Shown: in pieces, positions 11,068-23,037 of the stretch
Position numbering within the stretch: the stretch's first letter is position 1
Layout: each line of letters begins with the position of its first letter
NCBI GenBank assembly: GCA_022606135.1
Contig: JABYQN010000006.1
Location: forward strand, 992,001-1,056,000
Source of the DNA: Fomes fomentarius
Taxonomy: Eukaryota; Basidiomycota; Agaricomycetes; Polyporales; Polyporaceae
Length of the DNA stretch: 64,000 nt
Reading direction: 5' to 3'
Notes under the pieces: generated by a model
Databases searched by the model: none
What the model was told of the DNA's origin: nothing
Seen by the model: the letters and a program-made list of their open reading frames with translations, nothing else
Position numbers and translations under genes: made by a program

Positions 11068-14000
11068 ATGGCAGAAGCAACCGACGCCTCTACTTCTTCG
11101 GGTAGCCCACCCGACGCGCCCACCACTACTGTCCAGTCCACATCTGACGATAATGGTGTTAATGACATCCTCGCAGTCGCTGATCAAGTTTTGTCCCTCG
11201 AACGGAGGCGTGGTACTGAGAAATCTGAGAACGACGAGGCGCTGGAGTGGCATGAGGTCATTGAGCTGCAGGCCTTCAGCGAGCGGAAGGCTTGGATAGA
11301 GGAGAAAACCAAGGTAAGTAATTGCTAGAAGGTTTATCACACGCGTATTTTGAGCTCGTTCACAGTTTCTTGAATCACTTCCTCCGATCGAGGTTTTCGT
11401 AGGGCTCGACGCCGTACGCGCATCCGCGACTGTGGTTCCTGGACTTCCATCCCGTGAGCAGCTACAGAAATGGCTCGCGGAGCACGACAGGATAGAGAAG
11501 GAGACCGAGATTTTTGACCAGGGTGAGCTGAAGGAGCTGAAGAAGTTCACGAAAGGTACGTACTATGAGGCATCCCCGCAGGTTAGTTGAATGACAGCGT
11601 GATACCTGAAGCTGCCGCCCAAAGGAACCTATCCCCTGCAGACACCGACCTCATTGAGATCACCCTTACGACCATCTATGCACTGGACAAACTCTTCCAC
11701 CTCCTACGCGACAGGTCAGACAACCTCGACTTGTTAGGCGTCCGCATTACCTGGGAGGAACGACGTATCAGCGCATGGAATGACCTCCACAAGCTACTTG
11801 ACGACCTACGGAGCTTCCTGACAACTCGGGCTCGCTGGTCGCCTTCGGTGTACGAGAGTTTAGACCCCGACGACCCGAGCCCTGAAGAGCACACACCGAA
11901 GAGGCGAGGTTCCACAGTCTCCATGACGTCCGAGTCGTCTCGCGCCTCTATACCTGGCTATTCACGCGGTGCTCGCTACAAGCTCGCCGAAGCACTTTCG
12001 CAAGAGGCAGCACAATTCGCAAGTCGCGCCTCTTCTTTGAAGCATACCAAGATTGCGATGGCTGGGAAGGCGTTGGACAAGCTCATCGATGACAGCCGGA
12101 AACCTGTCCCTGACGAGCTTCTAGACGAGCAAGACAAGCTCGAGAACGAGGGCATCAACAAACTGGAAGATATAGGGAAGTTTGTCATGCAAATAGTCAT
12201 GCAGTGGAAGAAGTGAGACGCGTCAATACATCATTGTATGGATATATACTCATGATTTGCTAGGGCTGACGAGTTTTACGTCGAGACTCTTAAGGACAAA
12301 TCTGACGCTCAGACGCTTCTCGAGGAGATTGAAGTCGCAAAACTCAGTCATCCGACCGCTCGCCAGGATGCGAATTATATGTCACGAACTAGCGTACTTA
12401 ACAAGCGGGCACTTCTTCGAGGCAACCCTGCCATATCACCGATGTTCCCGAAACCAGAGCACCATCACTTTTCGGAGCAGCCCAGATGCACGAACGAGGT
12501 CGTCGAGAACCTTTCGTCGGAGATGGCTGCCGCACTTCAGGCAGTGAGGAGAGTGGAGATGTGCGCGAAGGAGTATCACGCGTCTCTGGAGGCGGTCAAG
12601 CAGGTCGAGGCTGTCAGCAAGTCAGCCTTTGAGCTGTCCTCTAGGTACCTCTCCATCATCGGCCGTCTCAAGAACGGTATCGCCACTTTCAATGGGGATG
12701 GCACACCGCCAGATCTATCCACCGAGACATGCCTAGACAGCACTCGACATTCGGTGTTCCTTTCCTTGTTCCCATCCATTCTTCAGGAACTTCGCGAGAT
12801 GAACGACGAGTCTGGCCCGATGTTGTCCAGGGCTCGTGCCGCGCTTCTCCGTTTGGACTTCCCTGGGGTCGATTCGCAGTTCAAGGTAGATGCAATCGCT
12901 GCGATTGACGCTCTGGAGGACAACCGGGCTGCCGCTGCGCAGGCGAAGGATTTGGTCGCATCTCGTATCGCGACTCTCACCGAGGTCCGAAAGGTGTGGT
13001 CTGCAATCGACCAGCTCTTCCACGAGACAGACGATGTCAGGGGCGAAATTATCGACGCCATGTCTCGCCAGATGTGGCGTCAGCAGGTCCGTCACGATGC
13101 GCCCCCTACTCCGGAGAGTCCTGCGACTACGCTCCCCACAGTCTCCACCTCGCCAACGGAAGTGCTCGAAAGACTTGCCCGTCTTCGAGGACTTCTCAAT
13201 GAAGAGGTCACCCAGCCGCTTTCTGCGCTGCATCCTTCACTCAGTACGACGCTTCGGGGTTATTTCATACAATCCTCGTCCGCTCTTGAGGCATTAATGA
13301 ACACAGCCGGTGACACAGCGCAATTCTGGGAAGCAGTCCAGAAGCAAGCGGCGATGATGGGCGCGGTCCGAGACGAGGTCCAAACGTTCCAGCTGCGCAT
13401 CGAGGACGTCAAGGTCCGCTACGACAAGGCAGCACAAGACGTCTTCGCAGGAGCGCTGGAAGAGGATGCTATCGCGCAGACAGAGGGCGCACTTACCGAG
13501 GAGCTGACTTCGACGAAATCGACAGTCCAGGCTTTCTTAAATGAATTGCCGCGGCGTATACCATTTGTCGACGAGGTGAAGGTCGCCGGTCTCGCGGACC
13601 GCGCTGCATCGAAGCGTCGAGCCTCGACGTCAGGCAATCTGAGCTTAGACGTCATGCAGCAAGCTGCGCAGCCGACCCTCCCCTTCGACCCAGCAGCACT
13701 AGACAAGGGCGTCCGCACCGACTCTAATACGTACAGTATGATGCTATCGGGCGCGATCAAGACCCTCGAGTCGAAGGCGGACTACTTCCAATTAGCGAAG
13801 AAGGCGCATGGTGTTGACGTCGTACTTGCCTCCCTGGTCGAGCAACTCAGCCACGCCGGCGAGGCTATTGCGTCGATTCAGGTATCGCTCACACAAGGAG
13901 AGAAGCGCCTGTCGTCGGAGCGCCTCTCTGAGCTCTCCAGTTCACTCGAGGAAGCCGTCCGGATCCATGAGGCATCTTCTGAGCGCTGCCTTTCTCCTGT

Positions 14001-16808
14001 GCGAGAGGCCATCCACGTTCTGCGGTCCACGCCTGGGGTCTCTGACGCAAACGCACGAGATGCAGTCGTCTCCGCTCGTCAGAAAGCGGTCGAGAACGCC
14101 GAGGCACAGTTCTCGGCGTGGAAGAAGAACATCTTGAACCTCAAGCAGCAGATCAGCGACGCCCAGAAGGCTGAGGCTCATCGCCTTGCCGAGGAGGCTC
14201 GCTTACGAGAGGAGCAGGAACGACTGGAGGCCGAGGCTGAAGCCCTCTGTGCTCGCGAGGCGGCTGCAGCAGCCGAGGCGGAGCGCCTGGAAGCTTTGGA
14301 ACGGGCACGGGTCGAGCGCGAGAAGGCTGAGGCAGAAGAGAGGGAAAGGAGGGAGCGTGAGAGGGTTGAGGCGAAGGAGAGGGAGCGATTAGAGAGGATC
14401 GCACGCGAGCAGGCCGAGGCTGAGGAACGAGAAAGGAGAGAGAAAGCGGAGGTGGAAGAGAGAGTACGACGAGAGAAGAAAGAGGCTGAGGAGCGGCTGG
14501 AGCAGGAGAGACGTCAGGAAGAGGCTAGGCTGGAGAGGGAGAAGTTGGAGAGGGAGAAGTTGGAAAGTGAGAAGCAGGAGAGGCAGAAGCAGGAGAGGCA
14601 GAAGGCAGAGGCAGAAGAACGGGAGCGGCAGGAACGCGAGAGGACTGAAGCTGAGGAGCGTGCACGCCAGGAAGCCGAGGAACGAGTACAACGTGAGGAG
14701 GCAGAACGGCAGCGTCAAGAAGCATTGCGTTTGGCTGAGGGGTCTGCGATCCTCGAAAGCCCTTTGGAGACTGTCGATGAACTCAGCTTCAGCGTTGTCG
14801 ATTCTGATGGTAAGCGAGGAATTCTTCCTCCGTGGGCTGAGCTAACGGTCTTATCGCCGTTTCGCAGATGTCTTCGCCGTACGGACGCAATCGTCAGCTG
14901 CGACTGGAATGACTTCACAGATGAGCGAGCTGAGCTCGCGCATCTTCTCCTTCCGGAAGCGCTTGCGGTCCATCGGTATCAACGAGGCTGCCCGGCCTAG
15001 TGCACGAGGTCGCTCCGAACTCCCCGAGGATGCCATTGCGGCGAGCATGACAGAGGCATTCAACACACTCGTTCACGAGGTTGCGAAGCTTCCGGCGTCT
15101 GTGGCTGACGAACCCGTGGTGAACACAGACCTCCGTTCTTTGCGAAGCGAGATGCAGGCATCCAAAGAGTTGCTCGCACGCATCCACCGACTGGCCGACT
15201 TCACCGCTCTCCTTCGTGCCTGCGATGACGCGCTCAGCGACCTTCTAGAACATATCGACAGTTACCCGTCACCTCCAATCGGTCCTATGGCGGCTTCTCA
15301 TCGGTCAGACTCTTCGCTTGTCCCAGAGGAACAGCTCGCCGCCCGCCTCACATTCACTCGAGATGCGTTGTCTCGCATGAAGACTCTGGCTCGGGCCCTC
15401 GCGGACGACCCGCGTATTCCAGCGGAGCACGAACGGATCTTGCAAACTTGGACTGAATTGGAGGCGATGGCGCTTGACCGCATTAATGGACAGAAATCCC
15501 GCCCGTCGAGCGTGATCAGCTCTGGACGGAGCAGCCGTGCATCGGTCATTAAGACCTCCTCGGCCTCGAACGCGACCGATAGTCCACGCATACGCGCGAG
15601 CTTGGATGTTCCTCGACCTCGCCATAGCCTCGACAAGAAGGGGAGCTTCTCAAAGTTGTCTGCCTCTCCTAAGTTCCTCGTGCCCCCACCGCCGAACCCT
15701 AATATTCGTCGGGCAGCGTCTGGCCCCGCGGCTGGCACTGGGCCACCGTCCAGGAGCTCAAGTCGCTTGTCTGTTGCGTCGTCGATCCGTTCAGTCTCCG
15801 GACCGAAGTTCAGCAGCGGGTCTAGTTCATCCAACCTGTTCGGAACCACGTTCGCGTCAAGGCAGAGGAAAGACAGTACCACGTCAAGCAGCTCCTATGC
15901 AACACCTCCGATGACCAGACCCCTTACACATTCCTCGGCATCGCGGCCAAGGGCACAGACAGGTACACGGACGAGTTCGCCGGCACTGTCAGACGCGTCT
16001 TTTCCCCATGGACGGTTCAGTCTTGGTGGGTCGCGACCCCCAACCTCGCACTCGACATGGGGCCGTGCACCACGGCTCTCATTGACCAGCAATACGAAGA
16101 CTCCGCCATCGGTTCGCACCCCAGCATCTCGCCCTCAGCGGAAGCCCTACGTGGCGAACCCGAAGAACAAGTTGGATGTAGCTGTCGGCGATGTCGTGAA
16201 CAAGCTTCCTGTTGACATCAAAATCGAGCTTGTCGCGGATACGTGGAAAGACCAGAGTGGCAAGTACTGGATCGGTGACATGGACCCAAAGCTTTGTTTC
16301 TGCCGCATCCTGCGTTCGCAGACAGTGATGGTACGGGTTGGTGGTGGTTGGCAGGAGTTGTCTAGGTAAACACTTGCGTCTCTCTGACGTTCCCTATGCT
16401 CACTTCTCGCCCCGCAGGTTCATCAAGGACCACTTCGCCGACGCCTTCAGATTGCTACCGGATGCTTCGCCACCTCAGTTGGGCAGCAGAGAAGAGAAGT
16501 GGATTAATTCGGCAACTTTGGCTCAGGCGTCGGAGAACATGTCTCCTACCGGTCCACCAAAGACTCCGGAACCGAAGGGCCCTTATTTGCCCTCGTTTGC
16601 CTTGTCGACGCCTAGTGGGACCAGTCCCCAGTCGATCAAAGGGTCTTCCTCACCTGGCTCACCACTGCATGCACTGCAATTCATCCGGCGCGCTGAGATG
16701 GACAGCCTATCATACCGTCCAGAGACACCCACGCGCTCGACAAGGAGCGGGACATCGTCCGTGCTCAATACACCCTCTCGTCATCACCAACCGGTTTGGC
16801 GACCATGA
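11068..16808 (+). CDS. Giant GAS2/GAR-domain microtubule-associated protein, Kar9-like architecture
   Basis: Six exons (11068-11313, 11366-11555, 11612-12212, 12264-14809, 14868-16365, 16418-16808) sum to exactly 1,824 codons, giving 1,823 aa. The N-terminal 950 residues are mostly helical and spectrin-like (ATQRNLSPADTDLIEITLTT, LHKLLDDLRSFLTT). About residues 980-1175 are an unbroken Glu/Arg/Lys/Ala heptad stretch, expected to form a coiled coil or single alpha-helix. A Ser/Arg/Pro-rich basic region follows, then the GAR (GAS2) domain at about 1625-1705: KNKLDVAVGDVVNKLPVDIK, DTWKDQSGKYWIGDMDPKLC, MVRVGGGWQELSRFIKDHFA. GAR domains bind microtubules in animal Gas2 and spectraplakins. Fungal proteins with a helical N-terminus and a GAR domain are, as I recall, often named after the cortical spindle-positioning factor Kar9. 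I infer a role in linking microtubules to cortex or actin. The orthology to Kar9 is not proven from sequence alone. Confidence 0.9.
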
Positions 16809-17222
16809 ACTTATTCTGCCTGTGTTGTTTGTTACGATCCATCCATTGTTACACTGCTGTGCATCATCATGACATTGCTTCCTATTCTATGCGCATGGAC
16901 AACTTCGCTGTGGATAGATAGAACCGTGGTACCTAGCACCATACGTGACTCACTCGGCTCGAGCAGTATTTAATGACTTTGATGTTGTTAGCGTTGTACG
17001 TCTTGATTATGACCCGTCTCATGCACTCAACTGGAAGACTCACTACAATAGCTGTTTATACTGTGCACACCAATATTCCTTCTACAGCAATCATTATCCA
17101 GTTATCCTGATACGATCACGTGGCGCCATGGACGCGTCCATCTCTTCAAGCTTCACTCTCGGTTCCATCCCCCGTTTACTCTCACTTATTCGTAGCCAAT
17201 TCAGCAGCTGCGGAGACCGACC
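16809..17222. other. Intergenic region upstream of HEI10
   Basis: About 410 nt holding the 3' UTR of the GAR gene and the HEI10 promoter. No gene or clear regulatory motif seen. Confidence 0.5.
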
Positions 17223-19140
17223 ATGGACAATCTTCGATGCAACCGGCTCACTTGCAGGCGGTCTTTGACGGATAAAGCGGTCGTGGTGAGTCCATGCATC
17301 TAGTGTTGCAAGGTCATATTTGCTCATGCATAGAAGACAACATGTAGGTGATCCTCCACATCCGTTCGTGATGCTCATGATCACAGCGTTGGCGGAACGA
17401 TGAAGGCTCTCACATATTCTGCGGTAAGTATGTATCGGATTGAGCTACTAGTACATCGTGAACCTCAGCCATGTTCGCTCAGTTGACTGCGCCAATGAAC
17501 TCTTCAATGATTCGAGGTCGTGTCCAGGTACGCGGCCACAATACCCCATTACCTAGGCGTAATTCAGATGCTCCCTTAGCATGCGAGACATCCTTAACGG
17601 AACCGTGAGGGCATCCGTTCATTTCTAATCGTCCGCCCGGAACGATGCTGAGTTGTTGCATGAATTGAAGGGATGACGTTGTGGTATGTATGTCTACGTC
17701 TCATCTGCTTCTTGTTGCTGAGAATATTTGGCTCAGGTGTCCTCGTTACACCCTTCAAATGACTACAAGACTGTATGTATGCGCGCATATATTCACCTTT
17801 CCTGATGACTGAAACAGCAACAAGTCTGTATTGTCGGGTCTCAATCCGAATATCATCATGGAGATATGCAGCAGGTGCGTGATATGGTTACCTGGGTATT
17901 TGTGTTTGTTGCTGAGGCACTTCCCTCCACAAAGGGCGTTGTCGTTTTGGCAATACCAGATGCATCAAGAATAGTAAGTGCCGACCTTGTGGACACCGTC
18001 ATTCCAAAGGTTCACATCAAGTGGAGCTCCTTCCAACAAGCGTTATATCGCAATGTGAGCGAAAAGAACGCACAGCTCGAGAAGAGGCTTGAGAATGTGA
18101 TCCGAGAAGGTGCACCCATCGACTTTGCTGTGATTCACGCATGCGTCATCCGTTGGTTTGAGCTCACCGTCTGTCAGCCAACGGGGAGATCAGCCTGTTA
18201 ACGAACAAGATGGGCGGTAAACTTGTTTCTGTCTGTCTTCTCATCGTCAGAAAACATTCATGGATCTCGTCATTCATCCAGAACTCCAACGAGACCTTGA
18301 GACAGAGAAGCGCAAGGCGGCAAACTTGCAAGAGTCTCTCAAAGAGAGCGAGAAGGAATACCATAAACTCAAGGTGTGGCCGTGTCGTTCTTATCCGCTA
18401 ACCGCTGTTAACCATCTGACCGATTTTTGCAGGCACAGTATGACAAGCTGAAACGCAAGGCACTCCTGGGCGGTGGCGGTAGCAAAGACGGTACTCTACC
18501 GCTGGGAAATCAGATCCTGAACATCCCTGATCGTCACGACGATACGGCACGATTGAAACAGGCGATGACATTCGGCACCGGCAACGGTATAGGTGGCGTA
18601 GACGTGGGCGGGGTGGTCGGGAACATGGAGGCTGCGGGTGTACGTTTTACTTTCCCATTTGTTTACGTGGTTTGACTGCGATCTAATTGGTATCCTAAAG
18701 ATCCAACGTACACCGTTTGTCAATCGCACGATGGCCGGAGGGCCGATGCCCATGCAGTCCGGCTCTTCCTGGAGACAAGCGCAGCCTAGCACACACGCTC
18801 GGGGACGGCCAATCGCGCAGCGGCAGCCCTTCAACGCCATGGATACTTCGTTCCGGACTAGTGTGAGCACAACGCGGTCAGACCACTCGGACAGCACGGT
18901 GGAGGTCGAGAATCTCCTCGCACAAACCGGGCGACAAACCGGACGCAATACCAACTCCAACAACTTCCGTGCGAATGTCGCTGTGCCGCAGAGAACCTCT
19001 GCTGCACAGGCTACCCCGCGAGGCAAGTAAGCATGTTACTGGTTGCACGAAGATGATGGTATGTCTCATTCCTAGGTTTCGGTCAATCGTCGAAGAGAAC
19101 GGGTCCGAAGTTCAGGCCTGCTGGAGGCTCGCTGGGATGA
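17223..19140 (+). CDS. HEI10: HEI10/CCNB1IP1-type RING E3 ligase, meiotic crossover factor
   Basis: Meiotic pro-crossover RING ligase of the HEI10/CCNB1IP1/Zip3 group, which marks crossover sites on the synaptonemal complex. I assemble 15 exons: 17223-17285, 17337-17343, 17406-17423, 17483-17527, 17580-17604, 17671-17683, 17737-17772, 17825-17874, 17935-17973, 18027-18109, 18178-18216, 18282-18373, 18433-18639, 18701-19022 and 19076-19140. They sum to 1,104 nt (367 aa) with every phase matching. The RING is C3HC4 (C6, C11, C24, H26, C29, C32, C43, C46): MDNLRCNRLTCRRSLTDKAV, TTCSHIFCVDCANELF, SRCP-type SCPAC. Then come SSLHPSNDYKTSVLSGLNPN, IIMEICSRALSFWQYQMHQE and a coiled coil (LEKRLENVIREANGEISLL, GELQRDLETEKRKAANLQES). 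The C-terminus is Ser/Thr/Arg/Gln-rich. The last intron would use a GC donor; a GT donor four bases later gives another C-terminus ending at 19163. The exon 1-3 and last-exon joins are inferred. Confidence 0.9.
17337..17343 (+). other. HEI10: Seven-nucleotide microexon of HEI10
   Basis: The sequence ACAACAT lies between AG (17335-17336) and GTAGGT. Spliced to the flanking exons it supplies two threonines and the first base of Cys24, giving V-V-T-T-C-S-H-I-F-C, the consensus of this RING. Joining exon 1 directly to the exon at 17406 breaks the frame. Joining it to the only in-phase acceptor nearby (before 17385) gives RWRNDEG in place of TTC and loses the third zinc ligand. Both flanking introns (51 and 62 nt) are of normal size. 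Confidence 0.75.
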
Positions 19141-19475
19141 ACGCTATGCACAATCTCGCGTAATGTACTCAAAGTCTAGGAATTCCGATGCGCTGTTGTA
19201 CAATTGGAACGAGCGGTATACGTACATTACGTTGCAGGATGCAGTGCAGTGATGTATCGTAAGAGAGTCAGTCCATATGCTAGCATGTGTATCGACATGA
19301 AAAAGGCGTTAATACAAGAGATAGATCTCGATGCCCATACTCACAAGGAGATTTCAAAGATATGACGCGCACTGACTTGGAGTCGTAAGATGTCAGAGTC
19401 AATCCAGGAATGGGGGAATGAAAACCACGAAATGAAAGAAAAAATCGAACAGAGATCTTGCCAGAGCTAGGGTGT
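19141..19475. other. Convergent 3' region, HEI10 / CUE-like gene
   Basis: About 335 nt between two convergent stop codons. It holds the two 3' UTRs and, up to 19163, the alternative HEI10 C-terminus. Nothing else seen. Confidence 0.5.
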
Positions 19476-22400
19476 TTAGTCCCTGCGCAAAGTTCCGTTC
19501 TTCTCGTCCTCCAAGTACTGTCCGATCGCAAGGATGTCCTCGCCCGCACGCCGGAGGTAACCCGCCAAGACGCTGCGATCGGCATGCGGGAGCAAGTCAG
19601 CGAGCCTGTCCACCTGCCGCTCGAACGCCGAGTCCATCGCCATGTTCGTCGGGGCGGACTTGCTCCCGGTGGGGATGACCGATGCATGTCCTGGACGGGC
19701 ACGCGCGAACAGGGACGGACGTCGGGGCGGCACAACGCTCTGCCGTTGGCTAGTGATAGGAGGAGGCGCCGCCGACTGCGAGGGATTATTCGAGGTCGAG
19801 GGTGCTTGGGCCGGGCTTGGCTCGCGCGGGAGGACTGGGCCGGGACCGACAGAGTACGTCTGCGCACGCTTGATGTGTCCTGGCGCGGCGCGGGGGCCGC
19901 CTGGTATGGACGGCGTGGCAGGCGTAGGAGTGGTCTTCGGAGGCAGAGACTGCGTGGTTGCGATAGGGATGGGGCGCTGCTTCGTGAGAACCTTGGTGGT
20001 GGATGACGTTGGATGTGAGAGCAGGCTGCCCTTGTCCTTGCGGATACTTGTCTTGCGGCCGAGAGAGGCGAAGAATCCTGTGCCGGAGCTCTTCGAACCC
20101 GGTAGCGGTATCTGTAACGACTTTGTGGGAGAGAGGATGAGCGTGGAGCTTCGCGCTGCCGGGCGTTGCAGCTGAACTTGCGCCAGAGCGGGGTATGGGA
20201 GGATAGCGGGAGGTGCTGTAGTCGGAGGTGGATCACTTGGTCGGGTGGACAGATCCGTTGCGGTGTACGCATCCGCGCGAATGGGGAAGGTCATCTCAGA
20301 GGCCATGGACCCATGCGACACGTGACGAGTCGAGTTAGCCATCCCCCCAAACTCCGCAGGTAGCGGTTGCACTCTTTGCTGCACTGAGTGATGAGACTTT
20401 GCACGGGGATGTGAGACTGGCAGATGCGTAAGAATACGGTCCCAAGGATCAGGTATATGTAGGTAGACATACCTTGACCACGAGACTGAGTCGCCATCCA
20501 CTCCCGCAATCCACAATCGTACATCGACAGCTCGTTGATCTTCATCGCATATCCTCGAGCACGCTCCCTCGAGCCCCTCAGTACCACCACGTCAGCCGGA
20601 TTCATAGCCGGAGGCCAAGGATGCGAATACTTTGGTTTCGGGATAATCCGCCTTCGAGGGGGCGAATCAACTTCTACCGTGGGGATTGAGGGTGACATAG
20701 AGCGGCGAACATCCGGGCTACTGGAGCGTTTGCTCGATTTCGACGACCGAGAGGGAGTTCGAGGAAGAGAGGAGAACCGCTTGAGGTTCGTCAACACCTT
20801 GAACGCGCTCGGCGCAAGAGAACCGTTGCCCTTTTCGTCGTCGGAGCCGCCGTGCCCTCCATGACGGATGCTCTTGGGGGTAGTGATGGTAAGTGGGAAA
20901 CACTGGAGGAGGACGACGCTGCCGAGATGGACGAAGGTGTTCGGGAGACAGAGACGACGGGAGTAGGGGCAGCTTTGCCATTCTCTGCAATGTCTCTGTT
21001 CAGTTGCTCCTGATGGAGACTCACCCAACTACTCTCTCGTCGGAGTTCTAACCCGGGTCGCCGCCGCGATACTTCCTCATCCTCCCACTCGTCCTGCTCG
21101 ACGACCACGATCGGGCGTGTATCTGAGATGTGTGCTTTGTCACCGGGTGTTAAGAATTGCGGAGACTGCTTGCCAGGGGGAGAGGCAAGGATCTTAGAGG
21201 GCGGAAATGCACCCTCTCGCCTATGTACCGACTTCGTGGGAAGCAGTTTGACTGAAGGTCTACGCATGCCCCTTGAGATACCTCGGCCTCTGGATGAAGA
21301 TATGACACGTACTCTGATTCCGAGTCCTGACTATATGCACTCTCCTGACTGCGCGTTTCCGTGCGTTCCGCCCGAGAAGGAGACGAATCGCGCGCAAGGT
21401 GTGTGTCCGATTCTGGAGGTGTCCTGGCGGCCAGCTTAGCTGATACGGACTGCGGCAGCTGTAATGCCTCTTTGATAGCATCTATGTCGCGTCTTGCGCT
21501 GTTAGGCAATGGTGTGTGGTGACGCGGAGGTCGTGGAGGGGGCGCAGCATTGGTGGCGTCACGGCCATAAATAGAGCGGGGAGGAGGAGGGAGAGGGCCG
21601 GCGGTCGCATGGATGCCAGGTTGATAATGAAGGTACTGGGATGGCGAAGAAGCGGACGAGCTATGTTGTGATGGAGATGAAGAAGCTGGAGACTGTACTG
21701 ATGGCGCACCACGCCCAATTGCTCCCTGCGTCCTCTGTAGCATCTCTGGCGAGAGTCCAACGATGACGGGCCCAACGACCGGTTGCCTGATGTCCTTGCC
21801 TTCCCCGATTCCAGGCGTAACGATGCCATCTTCCATCCCAAAGATCGGTGTGGAGAGCTGGCGCTGATGGGGTGAGCGGAACGCACTACCGCTGCTCGTG
21901 TCCGAGAGCTCGGGCGTCACAACTCCGGGAGAGGGCGGGCGACTCTTTGCTGGCGTTTGGAAGATGGGGACTCCGAGGCCTTCAGACTGAGCGTAGACGT
22001 GGTACTCGTCCGATGTGGGGCTTACGGGACCCAAGCTCTCGGACGCCGTAGAGGCGGAGCTCAGCCCGACGATGCCAACGTCACGGGACGACTTGTGATG
22101 AAGACGGGATCTGCTTGCGGAAGATGTCTGGACAGCCTCCGACGCAGAGCGTGTGTGCGAGGGCGCAAAGGCAGACGGCGGGGGGTGGGTGCCACTCCAG
22201 GTCGAGACGGGTGCGGTGGAGGGAGGGGAGAGGTTCGTATACGTCTTCGGAGACGCGTCTGGCGGCGCGACGAGCGCTAGACCGCCTATGTGCAGGCCGC
22301 GGCGGGAGAAGAGAGTGCCGCCCATAGAGGAAGAAGCAGGGAGATCAGCAGAAGACTCGCCGTCCATTATTACGCCCTTGCTCCTTTTACGCGCAACGGA

Positions 22401-23037
22401 TTTCGCTGCCGCCGCCGTCGTCGGCGGCGGGTCCATTTCCACAATGGCCAGCCTACGCCTGTCTGCACCGCCCTCCGTGGGCACACTGGATCGGCGTGAG
22501 TGGCCGGCTGTGTGACTGTGCGCGCGGCCGTGTTTCTCTGACGTCGCTTCGGCGCTCGTGTGTGGAGTATGGACCTCCGAGTCAAACTGGTCGGACGAGG
22601 ATGCGGGCGCGGGCGTTGCTGTGGAGGCAGCGTCGCCGGCCTCGGAGTAGTGGGACGAGTAGTCCGACGCGGACGAGTGGGCAGAGTCCTGCCGGAAGCG
22701 GGGGTGGGGGCGGGGGAATGCGTGAGACGTCAATGTGTTCGCGTTCGCGTTCGGTATATGACTCTGCGAGGGTGATTCGAAGACCGGCTCTGCCGACGCG
22801 TGGTCAGAATCGAGTGCGAAAGGCCGGCCTGCATGCTCGGACTGGTAATATGAGAGAATTTGATCCGTTTCGCGTCGTACAAAGCTTGGGCGGGGAGCAG
22901 GAGAGACGACTGCTGGAATACGGGTGGTGGTTCATGCCCGCGCATTGCTCGAGAAAGAACAGGAACGTACCGGATCCCGCTGGTGGCATGGAGCCGTCCC
23001 CAAGAGAAGCGCCCGGCATGAGTGATAGAGTGCTCAT
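19476..23037 (-). CDS. Large Ser/Pro-rich protein with C-terminal CUE-like domain, function unknown
   Basis: One gene read leftward. Exon 1 starts at 23037 (MSTLSLMPGASLGDGSMPPA) and ends in a GGATCCG/GTACGT donor. The acceptor near 22827 restores frame (GRPFALDSDHASAEPVFESP), leading into the long exon down to about 21310. A 53-nt intron then joins DSESE to PSVKLLPTKSVHRREGAFPP, followed by exons ending TLRRD at 19478. The product is around 1,000-1,100 aa. Most is disordered, rich in Ser, Pro, Thr and basic SR-like patches. A conserved-looking block around 20540-20640 reads NPADVVVLRGSRERARGYAM, then KINELSMYDCGLREWM. The last 50 residues (FERQVDRLADLLPHADRSVL, AGYLRRAGEDILAIGQYLED) look like a CUE/UBA helical bundle, which would bind ubiquitin. 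I do not recognise the family. An ATG at 23088 in the same frame is an alternative start. Confidence 0.78.

Noticed and set aside
17286..17405. Direct join of HEI10 exon 1 to an acceptor before 17385
   Set aside because: It keeps the frame but gives RWRNDEG in place of T-T-C, losing the third RING zinc ligand. The microexon model restores the full consensus.
19280..20272. 330-codon minus-strand frame overlapping the CUE-like gene 3' end
   Set aside because: Arg/Ser/Pro-rich alternate frame of the real coding exon; no domain and wrong frame for the CUE-like end.
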